Origin: JAWWOL01 sp033851545
GTDB lineage: Bacteria; Actinomycetota; Actinomycetes; JAWWOL01
Assembly (NCBI GenBank): GCA_033851545.1
Contig: JAWWOO010000095.1
Location: 1 to 64,000 of the forward strand
Direction of reading: 5' to 3'
Length of the DNA: 64,000 bases
Part shown: piece by piece, positions 35,399 to 43,285 of the stretch
Layout of the letters: every line of letters begins with the position of its first letter
Numbering within the stretch: the first letter of the stretch is position 1
Position numbers and translations under genes: made by a program
The notes under the pieces: generated by a model
What the model was told of the DNA's origin: nothing
Databases searched by the model: none
Seen by the model: the letters and a program-made list of their open reading frames with translations, nothing else

Positions 35399-35420
35399 AT
35401 CGTAGGGGTCGCTGCCGACA
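35399..35420 (-). promoter_or_regulatory. RecA-NDp/PafBC-like damage promoter of polA
   Basis: On the minus strand: TGTCGG, 10 nt, TACGAT, then 6 nt to the GTG start. The geometry equals that of uvrA and uvrB. The flanking bases differ from those two (ATTGTGTCGG instead of GAAACTGTCGG), so the shared core is unlikely to be a simple duplication. Confidence 0.52.
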
Positions 35421-35468
35421 CAATCGCGCGCGAGCACCGGCGGTGGCCGAGGACCTACGCTGTGCTTC

Positions 35469-35879
35469 ATGAGCGACGCCAAGCAGACCCCGTCGGACCC
35501 GCCGCTGACCCTCGGCGCCCTCGGCGAACGGATGGGCCTGCGCGTGCTCGAAGCCTCCCCCGACCGGGCCGTCGGCAGCCTGCCGGTCGAGGGCAACACC
35601 CAGCCGTACGGGGTCCTCCACGGCGGCGCGTCCTGCGTGTTGGCCGAGCAGCTCGGCTCGATCGCCGCAGCGCTCCATGCCGGCCCCGGCCGGGTCGCCC
35701 TGGGCGTCGAGCTCAACGCCAGCCATCACCGCGCCGTCGCCACCGGTCACATCACCGGGGTCGCCACCGCGATCACCCGGGGCGGCACGCTGGCCTCGTA
35801 CGAGATCCTCATCAGCGACGACGATGGCCGCCGGGTCTGCACCGCGCGGCTCACCTGCGTGATCCGCGACGCCCGCTGA
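35469..35879 (+). CDS. Hotdog-fold thioesterase (PaaI/MenI-like)
   Basis: A 136-residue acyl-CoA thioesterase-type protein. The motif GVLHGGASCVLAEQLGSIAA carries the HGG core, with the catalytic Glu in the AEQLGS helix and the strand VALGVELNASHHRA, as in DHNA-CoA or phenylacetyl-CoA thioesterases. TACGCT ends 7 nt before the ATG (leaderless). It is divergent from polA; this pairing recurs in actinobacteria but no functional link is known. Confidence 0.88.
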   Translation: MSDAKQTPSDPPLTLGALGERMGLRVLEASPDRAVGSLPVEGNTQPYGVLHGGASCVLAEQLGSIAAALHAGPGRVALGVELNASHHRAVATGHITGVATAITRGGTLASYEILISDDDGRRVCTARLTCVIRDAR

Positions 35880-35894
35880 GCGATCGATGGTCGG

Positions 35895-36524
35895 TCAGTC
35901 CGGCAGGACGACGACCGGCTCCTCGGTGTAGCCGAGCCGGGAGCGCAGGCCGAGGCCGCTGCCGACGCTCAGCGGGCTGCGCCGGCGCTGGCGAACGGCG
36001 CCGCGTGGATCGGTCAGGGCCAGGTTGCGGCGCAGGGCGGCGACAGGGACAACCCTGCGCATGACGAGCGGAGCGAAGCCCAGCCGGGCGTAGAACCGGT
36101 TGGCCTCGCGAAGCGACGGCAGCACGCTGGCCACGATCTCGTCCGCGCCGACCTCCTCGGCCCAGGTGACCGCACCGCCGAGGAGGGCTCGGCCGACGCC
36201 GCGACGGCGCTGACCCTCCGCCACCACGAGATGGGTGAGCTGCACCGCCGGCATCTCCATCAGCTGGCCGATGAAGGTGTCGGAGAGGATCGCCATACCG
36301 ACGACGCCGACCTCGTTCTCGGCCACCACGATGCGGCACTTGGACGAGTGGAGCACCTCGAGCATCCGCTCCTCGGCGCCGTTCACTACGGCTGGGCTCG
36401 GGTCCTTGCAGTTGCGGCTGGCGACACCGTCACGGCGCACGGCGCGCAGCGAGAACCACAGGGCGATCAAGGCCGGCAGGTCGGCTTCGGTCGCCGGGCG
36501 CACGGACACGGAGGGGCGGCTCAT
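35895..36524 (-). CDS. GNAT-family N-acetyltransferase
   Basis: A 209-residue acetyltransferase. The acetyl-CoA-binding motif A reads LTHLVVAEGQRRRGVGRALLGGAV, followed by ANRFYARLGFAPLVMRRVV. The C-terminal 50 residues are basic and not part of the GNAT core. The ATG at 36524 follows a GGAAGG site; longer upstream frames read as noncoding. It is downstream of the ANTAR regulator on the same strand but 305 bp away. Substrate unknown. Confidence 0.87.
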   Translation of the reverse strand: MSRPSVSVRPATEADLPALIALWFSLRAVRRDGVASRNCKDPSPAVVNGAEERMLEVLHSSKCRIVVAENEVGVVGMAILSDTFIGQLMEMPAVQLTHLVVAEGQRRRGVGRALLGGAVTWAEEVGADEIVASVLPSLREANRFYARLGFAPLVMRRVVPVAALRRNLALTDPRGAVRQRRRSPLSVGSGLGLRSRLGYTEEPVVVLPD

Positions 36525-36829
36525 ACGACATCCTTCCACCGGAAAAGACCACCGCGCACGGTGACCTGCACCCTCGACGAATGAACCGGAGGCGGCGACA
36601 ACAACACTGGTGTGCACCGCGGGGCTCCCCCGTGAGCCGAGACGGAGCGTATGCCCGTCGGGGGGCGGAGGGGAAGTGGCCCAGACCAATTCGGCGGCGG
36701 AACGGCCCAAAGATTGCGGACACAACGGACATCGAGCAACAGACCTCCGCGAGGGTCGCGGATTTCGTCACCGGAGCGCCTGTGCCGAGCCCGGATCAGC
36801 AGACGTAGCAGGCTAACCCGTGGGCCGGG
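36525..36829. promoter_or_regulatory. 305-bp gene-free region before the GNAT gene
   Basis: I see no convincing gene here. Codon-position GC is flat and the short frames have no homology I recognise. It presumably holds the GNAT promoter and the 3' end of the ANTAR transcript. No perfect terminator hairpin is visible. Confidence 0.4.
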
Positions 36830-37480
36830 TCAGCTGCCGGCAGGTGCCGAGGTGTCCGGCAGCACGTCGCCGCTGAGGATCGCCTCGGCCACGCCGCGCA
36901 TGGTGAGCCGACGGTCCATCGACGTCTTCTGGACGAACCGGAAGGCCGCGGCCTCCGTGAGGCCGTACTCGTTCTGGAGCACGGCCTTGGCCCGGTCGAC
37001 CAGCTTGCGGGCCTCGAGCCGGCCCTGCAGGTCACCGACCTCGCCCTCGAGCGCGACGATCTCGGCGTAGCGGCTGACCGCCATTTCGATCGCCGGCAGC
37101 AGGTCGTGCTTGGCGAACGGCTTGACCAGATAGGCCATGGCGCCCGCGTCCCTGGCCCGCTCGACCAGGTCTCGCTGGCTGAAGGCGGTGAGCATCAGCA
37201 CCGGAGCCCAGCGCGCCTTGGCGACCTTCTCGGCCGCGGAAATGCCGTCCAGTACGGGCATCTTGACGTCGAAGATGCACAGGTCGGGACGCAGCTGCTC
37301 GACCAGGTCGACGGCGGTCTGGCCATCGCCTGCCTCGCCGACGACGTCGTAGCCCTCCTCCTGCAGCATCTCCTTGAGGTCGAGGCGGATCAGCGCCTCG
37401 TCCTCGGCAAGGACCACCCGGCGGCGTGCGGACTCGGTGCTGCGCTGCGCGGCTGGCAGGTCGGGCTCATTCATGCTCAC
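36830..37480 (-). CDS. ANTAR-domain response regulator (PdtaR-like)
   Basis: A 216-residue regulator. The receiver domain (residues about 20-140) has acidic residues in VVLAEDEA, phospho-acceptor D71 in CIFDVKMP and a conserved Lys in YLVKPF. A coiled coil leads to a C-terminal ANTAR RNA-binding domain (LVDRAKAVLQNEYGLTEAAAFRFVQKTSM). This is the Mycobacterium PdtaR architecture, an antiterminator controlled by a histidine kinase. A TAGGCT hexamer ends 7 nt before the GTG at 37480, favouring a leaderless start; the ATG two codons later is the alternative. Confidence 0.93.
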   Translation of the reverse strand: MSMNEPDLPAAQRSTESARRRVVLAEDEALIRLDLKEMLQEEGYDVVGEAGDGQTAVDLVEQLRPDLCIFDVKMPVLDGISAAEKVAKARWAPVLMLTAFSQRDLVERARDAGAMAYLVKPFAKHDLLPAIEMAVSRYAEIVALEGEVGDLQGRLEARKLVDRAKAVLQNEYGLTEAAAFRFVQKTSMDRRLTMRGVAEAILSGDVLPDTSAPAGS

Positions 37481-37516
37481 GCCGAGCAGCCTACTGGGCG
37501 CCCGCTCAGGCGGCAC

Positions 37517-37945
37517 TCATGCCAGGTGGGACGGGCCCATTGCCGCACGGTGTGCGGCGTGCAGCAGTTTCCCCGCCAGGTCGCCCGGCTCAGGATGACC
37601 GGCGCCGAGGACGCGGACCAGCCGGGCCACCTCATGGGCGAGCGCCGGTTCGGTCAGGCCGCTCAGGGCCTCGTACGCGGCAGACGCGCTCGCGTCCAGG
37701 TCAGTCCGTCCCATCCCGTCGCGACGGGAATGGTGGAACCACACGGCCAGGGCAACCGGGTCGGGGGCGACGGCTCCGGGCGGGCGCAGGGAGCCGAGGC
37801 TGGACAGCACGGCGGCCAGGTGCTTCTGGCCGGCAACCGGGTCCGCTTGCCAGCCGTCCATCAGGTCCAGGCCGAGGGAGAGCCAGGGATCGGTCCGCCC
37901 GGCTGCGGCGACCCAAGCATCCATCAGGGCGAAGACGGTCACCAC
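37517..37945 (-). CDS. Small protein related to HD-domain phosphohydrolases
   Basis: A 142-residue protein. The stretch PVALAVWFHHSRRDGMGRTDLDASASAAYEAL and the following EVARLVRVLGAGHPEPGD resemble the core of predicted metal-dependent HD phosphohydrolases. The usual HD dyad (WFHDAVY) has become WFHHSRRD, and the N-terminal histidine region is missing or altered. It is therefore probably not a canonical HD enzyme. A strong GGAGGAG site precedes the GTG. It lies just upstream of the ANTAR regulator on the same strand (37 nt), so the two may be co-expressed. Confidence 0.6.
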   Translation of the reverse strand: MVTVFALMDAWVAAAGRTDPWLSLGLDLMDGWQADPVAGQKHLAAVLSSLGSLRPPGAVAPDPVALAVWFHHSRRDGMGRTDLDASASAAYEALSGLTEPALAHEVARLVRVLGAGHPEPGDLAGKLLHAAHRAAMGPSHLA

Positions 37946-38131
37946 ATTGCTCCTCCGCCGAGTGCAAGAGTTCCGGCCCAGCGTGTCAGAAAGCAGCGCC
38001 CAACGCCGCGGTCGAGCGTAAAGGCCGGCACGTCGCTTGGCCTGGGGGCTAGCTGGAACATCGCCCCAGGATCGTCGGGGTTCCGGTTAGCGGTAATGCA
38101 AGCGGCTCGCCGGGACTGCGATGCTGGGTGC

Positions 38132-38512
38132 ATGCGTTGCTTGATCGTCGACGACAGCCCCGGCTTCCAGGCCGCGGCCCGCCGACTGCTGGAGTTCGAG
38201 GGGATCACGATCGCCGGCGTGGCATCCACGAGTGCGGAGGCGTTGCTGCTGGCCGAGGAGCTGCGGCCGGACGTGATGCTCATCGATCTCGATCTGGGCG
38301 GCGAGAGCGGCCTGGAACTGGCCAGGCGGCTGGACGGGCAGACCGGTCTGGCGCAGCTGAAGACGATCCTCGTCTCAACCCATGATGAGCAGGACTACAG
38401 GGACCTGATCGCCGCGAGTCCGGCCATCGGATTCCTGCCCAAGACCGAGCTGTCCGCCCACGCCATCCGCGAGCTGCTCGCCAACGCGGCTAATGGGTCT
38501 CGAGAAAGGTGA
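38132..38512 (+). CDS. Single-domain response regulator receiver
   Basis: A 126-residue stand-alone CheY-like receiver. The acidic pair is D7/D8 (LIVDDSP), the phospho-acceptor D52 (LIDLDLGG), the switch Ser/Thr region VSTHDEQ and Lys104 in FLPKTEL. There is no output domain, so it likely acts as a phosphate sink or by binding a partner. It converges on the NarL-type regulator (23-bp overlap) and sits with a histidine kinase, making a small two-component cluster. Confidence 0.88.
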   Translation: MRCLIVDDSPGFQAAARRLLEFEGITIAGVASTSAEALLLAEELRPDVMLIDLDLGGESGLELARRLDGQTGLAQLKTILVSTHDEQDYRDLIAASPAIGFLPKTELSAHAIRELLANAANGSRER

Positions 38513-39143
38513 CCACCGCGAGCACCCGGCGGTGGTCGTCCTCGGTCTCCGGCAAGCTCATCTTGGCCAGGACGCTGCGCACGTGCTTCTCGACGGTCCC
38601 CTCAGTGACCCAGAGCCGCCGGGCGATCCCGCCGTTCGACCTGCCCTCTGCCATAAGCGCCAGCACCTCTCGCTCCCGCGCGCTCAGCCCCCCGAGTGGA
38701 TCCTCCCGGCGCCGGGCCGACATCAGCTCCTGGACCAGCGCCGGGTCCACCACCGAGCCGCCCTTGGCGATCCGCTCCAGCGTGTCGAGGAACTCCTCCA
38801 CGTCGGCCACCCGGCTCTTGAGGAGATATCCGATCCCCTGACCGCTGGCCAGCAACTCCATGGCGTGCTCGACTTCGGTATGGGCGGACAGCAGCAGGAT
38901 TCCGGTTTCGGGGTACTCCTCCCGGATCACCCGGGCCGAGTCCAGACCCTCAACGGTATGGGTCGGCGGCATGCGGATGTCCACCACGACGAGGTCGGGT
39001 CGCTGGTCCCGAACCAGCTCGAGCAGACTCGTGCCGTCGCCGGCCTCCCCCACGACGTCGAAGCCGGACCGGTCGAGCAGGCTGACCAGGCCCGCCCGGA
39101 GCAGCACGTCGTCATCGGCCACGATCACCCGGGTCGCCGTCAT
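38490..39143 (-). CDS. NarL/FixJ-family response regulator
   Basis: A 217-residue transcription factor. The receiver has acidic residues D10-D12 (VIVADDDV) and phospho-acceptor D55 (VVVDIRMPP). The C-terminal LuxR helix-turn-helix is LSAREREVLALMAEGRSNGGIARRLWVTEGTVEKHVRSVLAKM. The Met at 39143 begins the first strand; a frame extends ten codons further upstream. The divergent histidine kinase 101 bp away is the probable partner. Confidence 0.93.
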   Translation of the reverse strand: MTATRVIVADDDVLLRAGLVSLLDRSGFDVVGEAGDGTSLLELVRDQRPDLVVVDIRMPPTHTVEGLDSARVIREEYPETGILLLSAHTEVEHAMELLASGQGIGYLLKSRVADVEEFLDTLERIAKGGSVVDPALVQELMSARRREDPLGGLSAREREVLALMAEGRSNGGIARRLWVTEGTVEKHVRSVLAKMSLPETEDDHRRVLAVVTFLETH

Positions 39144-39244
39144 GGCCACGCCGCCGCTCCGGCCAAGAGGCAATCCCGACTTCGCACCACCCTCATCCCG
39201 GCATTATCGGCTACCGTGCGCCTTGACAGGTACCGGAGGCTCAC

Positions 39245-40642
39245 GTGAGGCGCGGACTCACCCTTCGCCTGGCGGCCGCAAGCACCTTGCTGGCAGTGAT
39301 GGTGGGTGCGGCGTTCGGGCTGCTGCTCTCGTCTGCGGCCGAGCTGCGCGGCCTGCAGCAGCGCGCCCACCAGGCCGAGCAAGTGCTGGTGGAGGCCAAC
39401 CTGCTGGAGCGGCTGGTGATCGACATCGAGACTGGCCTGCGCGGGTTCATCATCACCGGACAGGAGAAGCTGCTGCAGCCCTGGCAAACCGCGCGCGCCG
39501 CCATCCCGGCGCAGGTCAGCAAGCTGGAGCAGTTGGCAACGGGCGGCGACCAGCTCGCCACCGCCCAGCGGATCAATCAGGCCATCGCGTCCTACATCGA
39601 CGACTACTCCATCCCCCTGATCGACACGACCCGGCACAACCCCGCCGCCGCCCGCACCATAGCGGTCACCGAGGAGGGCAAGCGCCGGGTCGACGCCATC
39701 CGCGCCGACTTCGATCGGTTCGTGTCAACTGGGACGGCACTGGAGTCCATGCGCCAGGACCGGGCCGACGCGGCCGACAACCGGGCCAGCCTGGCCGCCG
39801 GCGTGGGTATGGCCGCCTCGCTGCTGCTCATCGTGATCTTCGCCGGCTACCTGACCATGGCCATCGCGCGGCCCGTCCGGCGGGCCGCCGCCATGGCCGG
39901 CCGGATCGCCGCCGGGGACCTGGCCGCCCAGCTCCCCGAGGACGGTCCCGGCGAGGTCGGCGCGTTGCAGCAGAGCTTCAACACGATGGTCCGGGCCCTC
40001 CGGCACAGCCGTGCGGAGCTGGCCGCCTCCAGGGCCCGGATCGTGGCCGCGGCCGACCGGGAACGCCGCCGCATCGAACGAGACCTGCACGACGGCATCC
40101 AGCAGAGGCTGGTCGCTTTGGTCCTGGACGTCCGGGCCGTCGAGGCCGGACTGCCGGCCGGCTCGGCCGACGTACGGGCCCAACTGGGGCGCACGGCCGA
40201 CGGACTGGCCGCGACGCTGGACGAGTTGCGCGAGCTGTCCCGTGGCATCCACCCGGCGATCCTGTCCGAGGGCGGGCTCGCGCCCGCCCTCAAAGCACTC
40301 ACCCGCCGCTCGAGCATCCCCGCCGAGCTGGACGCCGACGTACCCACCCGGCTGCCCGCACCGATCGAGGTCGCGGCCTACTACGTCGTCTCCGAGGCGC
40401 TGGCCAACGCCGCCAAGCACGCCGAGGCCTCAGCTGTCCACATCGACGCGCACCTGAGCGACGGCTGCCTACGGCTGTCGGTCCGCGACGACGGTGTGGG
40501 CGGTGCCGCCCTCGGATCGGGCTCTGGCCTGGTCGGGCTCACCGACCGGGTCGAAGCCTTGGGTGGCACGCTGTCGATCAACAGCCCGCCCGGCGAAGGC
40601 ACCACGCTGATCGCCGAGCTCCCGCTCGAACCCGCCTCCTGA
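39245..40642 (+). CDS. CHASE3-HAMP sensor histidine kinase (HisKA_3)
   Basis: A 465-residue membrane sensor kinase. TM1 is about residues 8-30. The extracytoplasmic CHASE3-type domain spans 33-180 with the typical VIDIETGLRGFIITGQEKLLQPW. TM2 is 184-205, then a HAMP linker. The HisKA_3 dimerisation helix carries His282 in RRRIERDLHDGIQQRL, and the ATPase domain has ALANAAKHAEA and DDGVGG...GLVGLTDRVEALGG. It probably phosphorylates the divergent NarL-type regulator. A GGAGG site precedes the GTG start. Confidence 0.94.
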   Translation: MRRGLTLRLAAASTLLAVMVGAAFGLLLSSAAELRGLQQRAHQAEQVLVEANLLERLVIDIETGLRGFIITGQEKLLQPWQTARAAIPAQVSKLEQLATGGDQLATAQRINQAIASYIDDYSIPLIDTTRHNPAAARTIAVTEEGKRRVDAIRADFDRFVSTGTALESMRQDRADAADNRASLAAGVGMAASLLLIVIFAGYLTMAIARPVRRAAAMAGRIAAGDLAAQLPEDGPGEVGALQQSFNTMVRALRHSRAELAASRARIVAAADRERRRIERDLHDGIQQRLVALVLDVRAVEAGLPAGSADVRAQLGRTADGLAATLDELRELSRGIHPAILSEGGLAPALKALTRRSSIPAELDADVPTRLPAPIEVAAYYVVSEALANAAKHAEASAVHIDAHLSDGCLRLSVRDDGVGGAALGSGSGLVGLTDRVEALGGTLSINSPPGEGTTLIAELPLEPAS

Positions 40643-40838
40643 GCCCGTCGCCGGCACGCGTCCGTGTCTTCGGGCTAGCGCCCAGTGCGGGATTCCGGTC
40701 AGCCCCCAGACGGGTTGCCCGCTGGTCACGATGACCGGCGACCGCCAGCGCGCAAGGCTGGTCTGGCCGGGTCCGATGCCGTCGACCGTGCTCATCCGGT
40801 TCAGCCAATGACCACAGGATCGAGGCGAAGGGGACACC
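40643..40838 (+). other. 196-bp gap between the kinase and the LspA-family gene
   Basis: No gene or strong promoter is recognisable. The last 20 bases contain a purine-rich AGGCGAAGGGG site suitable for the following ATG. Confidence 0.4.
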
Positions 40839-41534
40839 ATGAGTTGTGACACGACAGCGGAGGCCGTGGCCACGCCCAGCGTGGCACCTCGCGAGGTCAA
40901 GCGAAGGCCGGAGCTCACCGTGCTCACGCTCCTGACGTTGGTCGTGGTGCTGGACCAGGTGACCAAGTGGTGGGCGTGGCGGCACGTCTCAACGGTACGC
41001 ATCAATGTTGGCGGAGATCTCCTTGTCGGTCCCACCGTCGGCCGGCTGTATACCAACCCGGTGATGGGTGCGCTGCTCGACCTGCTGGACGCAGGGTTGT
41101 TGAGCCGGGCGGCGGTGATGCTCATCCGCAGCCGACAGGGGACCGCTCAGCGTACGTGCGGGGCCCTGGTGCTGGCCGGCTGGACGAGCGACCTGCTGGA
41201 CCGTCTGGGAATGCACTATGTCACCGCTCCCGGGAGCGTCCGCGGGGCTGTCGATTTCATCCACATCGGCCGGTACTACCTCAACGTCGCTGACGTCTTC
41301 ATCCTCGGGGGGACGATCGCCTTTCTACTGGTCAGCGGTTACCGGTGGCTGGACAAGAAGCTGCTCGCCAGGAGGGGCCAAGCACTGGCAAGGCCGCGTC
41401 CGCTACGAGCACGAGGGCGTCTGCTGGCGGTTGCCGGCGGGATCGGCGTCGTCGTCGTCGTGGCACTCGGCGCGGCGGACCCCTCGGGAGTGACCGCCCC
41501 GCTTCCGTCCACCAGCGCGTCCGCGTCCCGGTGA
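40839..41534 (+). CDS. Signal peptidase II (LspA) family protein
   Basis: A 231-residue membrane protein with four to five hydrophobic segments. LspA landmarks are LVVVLDQVTKWWAW in TM1, YTNPVMGALL matching the N-x-GA-A region, SDLLDRLG with the first catalytic Asp, VDFIHI, and YYLNVADVFI with the second. The Asn that usually precedes the first Asp (N-x-x-D-R) is Asp here. A C-terminal extension of about 50 residues includes an extra membrane helix. It is not in the usual lspA-rluD context, so this is probably a second, specialised copy; prolipoprotein cleavage is not proven. Confidence 0.78.
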   Translation: MSCDTTAEAVATPSVAPREVKRRPELTVLTLLTLVVVLDQVTKWWAWRHVSTVRINVGGDLLVGPTVGRLYTNPVMGALLDLLDAGLLSRAAVMLIRSRQGTAQRTCGALVLAGWTSDLLDRLGMHYVTAPGSVRGAVDFIHIGRYYLNVADVFILGGTIAFLLVSGYRWLDKKLLARRGQALARPRPLRARGRLLAVAGGIGVVVVVALGAADPSGVTAPLPSTSASASR

Positions 41535-41582
41535 CCGGCGCAGAGTCCTCGGGCGCGAAGTTCGGCCAACGAGGAAATTCGG

Positions 41583-41656
41583 TGGGCCTGGTGGGATTCG
41601 AACCCACACTGTCGCGGGTTTGAGCCGCGTCCCTCTGCCGGTTGGGGTACAGGCCC
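41583..41656 (-). tRNA. tRNA with anticodon CAA (Leu by anticodon), atypical class I shape
   Basis: A 74-nt cloverleaf. The 7-bp acceptor stem is GGGCCTG/CAGGCCC and the discriminator is A. The D loop contains the GG pair (AACCGGCAG) but the D stem has only three good pairs. The anticodon stem is CGCGG/CCGCG with loop CTCAAAC, and the T arm is GTGGG-TTCGAAT-CCCAC. The variable loop is only 5 nt, whereas bacterial leucine tRNAs normally have a long variable arm. CC follows in the genome but not CCA. The 5' end lies 7 nt after the pyk stop, so it may be processed from the pyk transcript. Confidence 0.8.
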
Positions 41657-41663
41657 TGGATGA

Positions 41664-43187
41664 TCAGCCTACTGACGTGACCTCTTCGCCGATGCGATGC
41701 ATGCGCAGCGTGTTGGTCATGCCGGAACGGCCGACCGGGCTGCCGAAGACGATCGCAACGAGGTCGCCGGGCTCGCAGCGCCCGATCGACAACAGCGCCT
41801 TGTCGACCTGACGGACCATGTCGTCGGTGTGCTCGACCATCGGCACCGTGAAGCTCTCGGTGCCCCAGGACAACGCCAGCTGGCGCTGGACGGTCTCGTA
41901 CGGGGTGAAGGCCAGCAACGGGATCACGCAGCGGTGCCGGGCCAGCCCACGGACGGTGTCGCCTGAGGAGGAGAACGCGACCAGGAACTTGGCGCCCAGG
42001 GTCTGCCCGGTCAAGGTCGCGGCGCGGCCGATGGCGTTGCCGATGGTCGTCGGCCGGCCGACCAGGCGCGGGATCTCGGTGATCGAGGCGGCCTCAGTGG
42101 CGACCACGATCCGGGCCATCGTTTCGACGGTCTCGACGGGGTAGTCGCCGACGCTGGTCTCGCCCGAGAGCATGACCGCGTCCGTACCGTCGAGGACGGC
42201 GTTGGCCACGTCGGAAGCCTCAGCCCGGGTGGGCCGGGGGGCGGAGATCATCGACTCGAGCATCTGGGTCGCGACGATCACCGGCTTGCCGGCCTCGCGC
42301 GCCATCATGACGGCGCGCTTCTGCACGATCGGGACGTCCTCGAGCGGCAGCTCGACGCCGAGGTCGCCGCGGGCAACCATGATGCCGTCGAACGCGTCGA
42401 TGATCGCGGCCAGCCGGTCGACGGCCTGAGGCTTCTCGATCTTGGCAATCACCGGGAGGTGGATGCCCAGCTCGTCCATCACCTGGTGCACCGCATCGAC
42501 GTCCTCGGCGCGCTGCACGAAGGAGACGGCGATCATGTCGGCGCCGATGCGCAGCCCCCAGCGCAGGTCCTCGAGGTCCTTGTCCGACATGGCCGGCACA
42601 CTGAGGGTTGCGCTGGGCAGGTTGAGACCCTTGTTGTTGCTGACCCGGCCGCCGAGGATCACGACGGTGTTGACGTCGGTCGCGGTGACCGAGGTGACCT
42701 CGAGGGTCAGCCGCCCGTCGTCGACCAGGATCCGGTCGCCGGGCTTCGCGTCGTTGGGCAGGCCCTTGTGCGTGGTCGAGGCGCGGTGGACGTCGCCCGG
42801 GATGTCGTCGGTCGTGATCGTGAACGGTTGGCCGACCTCGAGGACGACGGCGCCCTCGGCGAACCGGCCGAGCCGGATCTTGGGGCCCTGCAGGTCGACC
42901 AGAACAGCGACCGTACGACCTGCTGCGGCGGCGTGCTCCCGGACGAGGTTGTAGCGCTCCTCGTGCTCCGAGTAGTCGCCGTGCGACAGGTTGAGACGGG
43001 CGACGTCCATGCCGGCATCGATGATCGCCCGCATCCTCTCCGGCGAGGAAACCGCGGGACCCATGGTGCAGACGATCTTTACCCGACGGCCCTCAAACAC
43101 GACCTTCGCCGTCCCTTCACTGCGCTGCTCTGGGGTAGTGGTGACCTGGGCCCCGACGGGCATGGCCAACCGTGCGGCGGGCTTCAC
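41664..43187 (-). CDS. pyk: Pyruvate kinase
   Basis: Converts phosphoenolpyruvate and ADP to pyruvate and ATP, the last step of glycolysis. The 507-residue protein has KIVCTMGPAVSSPE, NLSHGDYSEH, the catalytic-Lys signature PVIAKIEKPQAV, MVARGDLGVELP and GTDAVMLSGETSVGDYP, with the C-terminal allosteric domain. A GGAAGGTGG site precedes the GTG at 43187; an ATG 24 nt downstream is an alternative, and true pyk homology begins about residue 33. The tRNA gene follows its stop at once. Confidence 0.96.
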   Translation of the reverse strand: MKPAARLAMPVGAQVTTTPEQRSEGTAKVVFEGRRVKIVCTMGPAVSSPERMRAIIDAGMDVARLNLSHGDYSEHEERYNLVREHAAAAGRTVAVLVDLQGPKIRLGRFAEGAVVLEVGQPFTITTDDIPGDVHRASTTHKGLPNDAKPGDRILVDDGRLTLEVTSVTATDVNTVVILGGRVSNNKGLNLPSATLSVPAMSDKDLEDLRWGLRIGADMIAVSFVQRAEDVDAVHQVMDELGIHLPVIAKIEKPQAVDRLAAIIDAFDGIMVARGDLGVELPLEDVPIVQKRAVMMAREAGKPVIVATQMLESMISAPRPTRAEASDVANAVLDGTDAVMLSGETSVGDYPVETVETMARIVVATEAASITEIPRLVGRPTTIGNAIGRAATLTGQTLGAKFLVAFSSSGDTVRGLARHRCVIPLLAFTPYETVQRQLALSWGTESFTVPMVEHTDDMVRQVDKALLSIGRCEPGDLVAIVFGSPVGRSGMTNTLRMHRIGEEVTSVG

Positions 43188-43224
43188 GCCACCTTCCAGA
43201 CCCTATCCGAACCACCAGGGGACG

Positions 43225-43260
43225 CCGACAGGCCCCGTCGGTTCAGACGGGGCCTGTCGG
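43225..43260 (-). terminator. Terminator hairpin between pfpI and pyk
   Basis: A perfect 15-bp inverted repeat (arms 43225-43239 and 43246-43260) with a 6-nt loop, 25 nt downstream of the PfpI-like gene. This is the same architecture as the rpsA terminator. Confidence 0.8.
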
Positions 43261-43285
43261 GACCATCAATGCGGCTGCGAGCCGG

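Noticed and set aside
35393..35716. N-terminal extension of polA by 108 codons
   Set aside because: The extra residues look noncoding, overlap the divergent thioesterase gene, and a -10 hexamer sits 6 nt before the inner GTG.
33251..36064. A 937-codon frame antisense to polA
   Set aside because: No domain is recognisable and polA is unambiguous on the other strand.
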